Part shown: piece after piece, positions 5,447 through 5,733 of the stretch
Layout: every line of letters begins with the position of its first letter
Position numbering within the stretch: the stretch's first letter is position 1
NCBI GenBank assembly: GCA_017353855.1
Contig: JAFMSA010000311.1
Location: forward strand, 1 to 5,733
Direction: 5' to 3'
DNA from: Alphaproteobacteria bacterium
GTDB lineage: Bacteria; Pseudomonadota; Alphaproteobacteria; ATCC43930; CGMCC-115725
DNA length: 5,733 bases
Position numbers and translations under genes: made by a program
The notes under the pieces: generated by a model
What the model was told of the DNA's origin: nothing
The model's input: only the letters and a program-made list of their open reading frames with translations
The model's database searches: none

Positions 5447-5733
5447 ATGAGGCGCCTCTTGCTCGTGGCAGGGCTCCTGCTCGCCGCTTCCGCCGGCGCC
5501 GAGCCGCCGCCAAATGCCGACCCGGCGCTTGCACCCTGGTTTCGCAGTCTGCTGCAGCCGGGCACGAGCATATCGTGCTGCTCGGTCTCGGACTGCCGCG
5601 CCACCGAATCACGGGTTGAAGGCGACCATTACGAGGCCCTGGTCGGCAAGAACTGGCTTGCAGTTCCTCCGGACAGGATCCTGCAGCGCACCGATAACCC
5701 GATTGGCCGCGCGGTCGTGTGCTGGACGCCGCA
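5447..5733 (+). CDS. Small exported cysteine-containing protein of unknown function, partial at the window end
   Basis: Ninety-five codons are visible and the frame is open at 5733. The N-terminus is a standard signal peptide: two arginines (2-3), a hydrophobic core LLLVAGLLLAASA (4-16) and an A-x-A cleavage site (A16-G17-A18), giving a mature protein that begins EPPPNADP in the periplasm. The mature part has WFRSLLQPGT (31-40), then a C-C-x4-C cluster (C44, C45, C50, in SCCSVSDCR), VPPDRIL (73-79), and RAVVCWTP (88-95) with a fourth cysteine at 92. I recall similar uncharacterised proteins in alphaproteobacteria such as Bradyrhizobium, from memory and not checked. The cysteines could form disulfides or bind metal. 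The start is uncertain: AGGAG (5440-5444) is only two bases from ATG 5447. In-frame ATG 5426 would add seven residues, MAYAAGV, before the signal peptide but has no ribosome-binding site. It is separated from the SDR by 128 bases. Confidence 0.8.
   Translation, partial: MRRLLLVAGLLLAASAGAEPPPNADPALAPWFRSLLQPGTSISCCSVSDCRATESRVEGDHYEALVGKNWLAVPPDRILQRTDNPIGRAVVCWTP

Noticed and set aside
4611..5612. Minus-strand open frame of 333 codons opposite the SDR
   Set aside because: It is antisense to a well-supported SDR and also crosses the start of the exported-protein gene. The product shows no domain signature.

Overview
The window is GC-rich and densely coded, and carries genes of an ordinary bacterial chromosome. 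The most likely source is an alphaproteobacterium. The main evidence is a MutL of the endonuclease type (motif DQHA-x2-E-x4-E, no sign of the MutH-dependent type), with wording typical of alphaproteobacterial MutL. A small exported protein at the right end is also of a kind I associate with that class. Genus cannot be fixed from this sequence.

Left block (1-2478, minus strand). Three genes are read right to left with gaps of only 9 and 10 bases, so they are probably one transcript. They encode an acyl-CoA dehydrogenase-fold flavoprotein (1282-2478), an unrecognised 136-residue protein (862-1272), and the FAD-binding medium subunit of a CoxM-type molybdenum hydroxylase (1-851, cut by the window edge only near its C-terminus). 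The iron-sulfur and molybdopterin subunits expected to partner CoxM are not in the window and probably lie beyond position 1. The set looks like a catabolic or oxidative module with an unknown substrate.

Divergent spacer (2479-2552). Only 74 bases separate the minus-strand block from mutL. The spacer holds a perfect 6-bp inverted repeat and a -10-like box placed so that mutL could be translated from a leaderless mRNA.

Right block (2553-5733, plus strand). mutL (mismatch repair) is followed, after an 81-base gap with a consensus -35 box, by a short-chain dehydrogenase resembling the D-3-hydroxyacyl-CoA dehydrogenase domain of peroxisomal multifunctional enzyme type 2. After a 128-base gap comes the start of a small exported cysteine-containing protein that runs off the window. 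The SDR and the acyl-CoA dehydrogenase-like protein both fit acyl-CoA or lipid-like metabolism, but they are on opposite strands with mutL between them, so a shared pathway is only a guess.

No RNA genes, mobile elements, CRISPR arrays or phage genes are visible, and no non-coding stretch exceeds 300 bases. I see no clear new biological system. The items most worth checking are the unknown 136-residue operon member, the mutL promoter region, and the small cysteine-motif exported protein.
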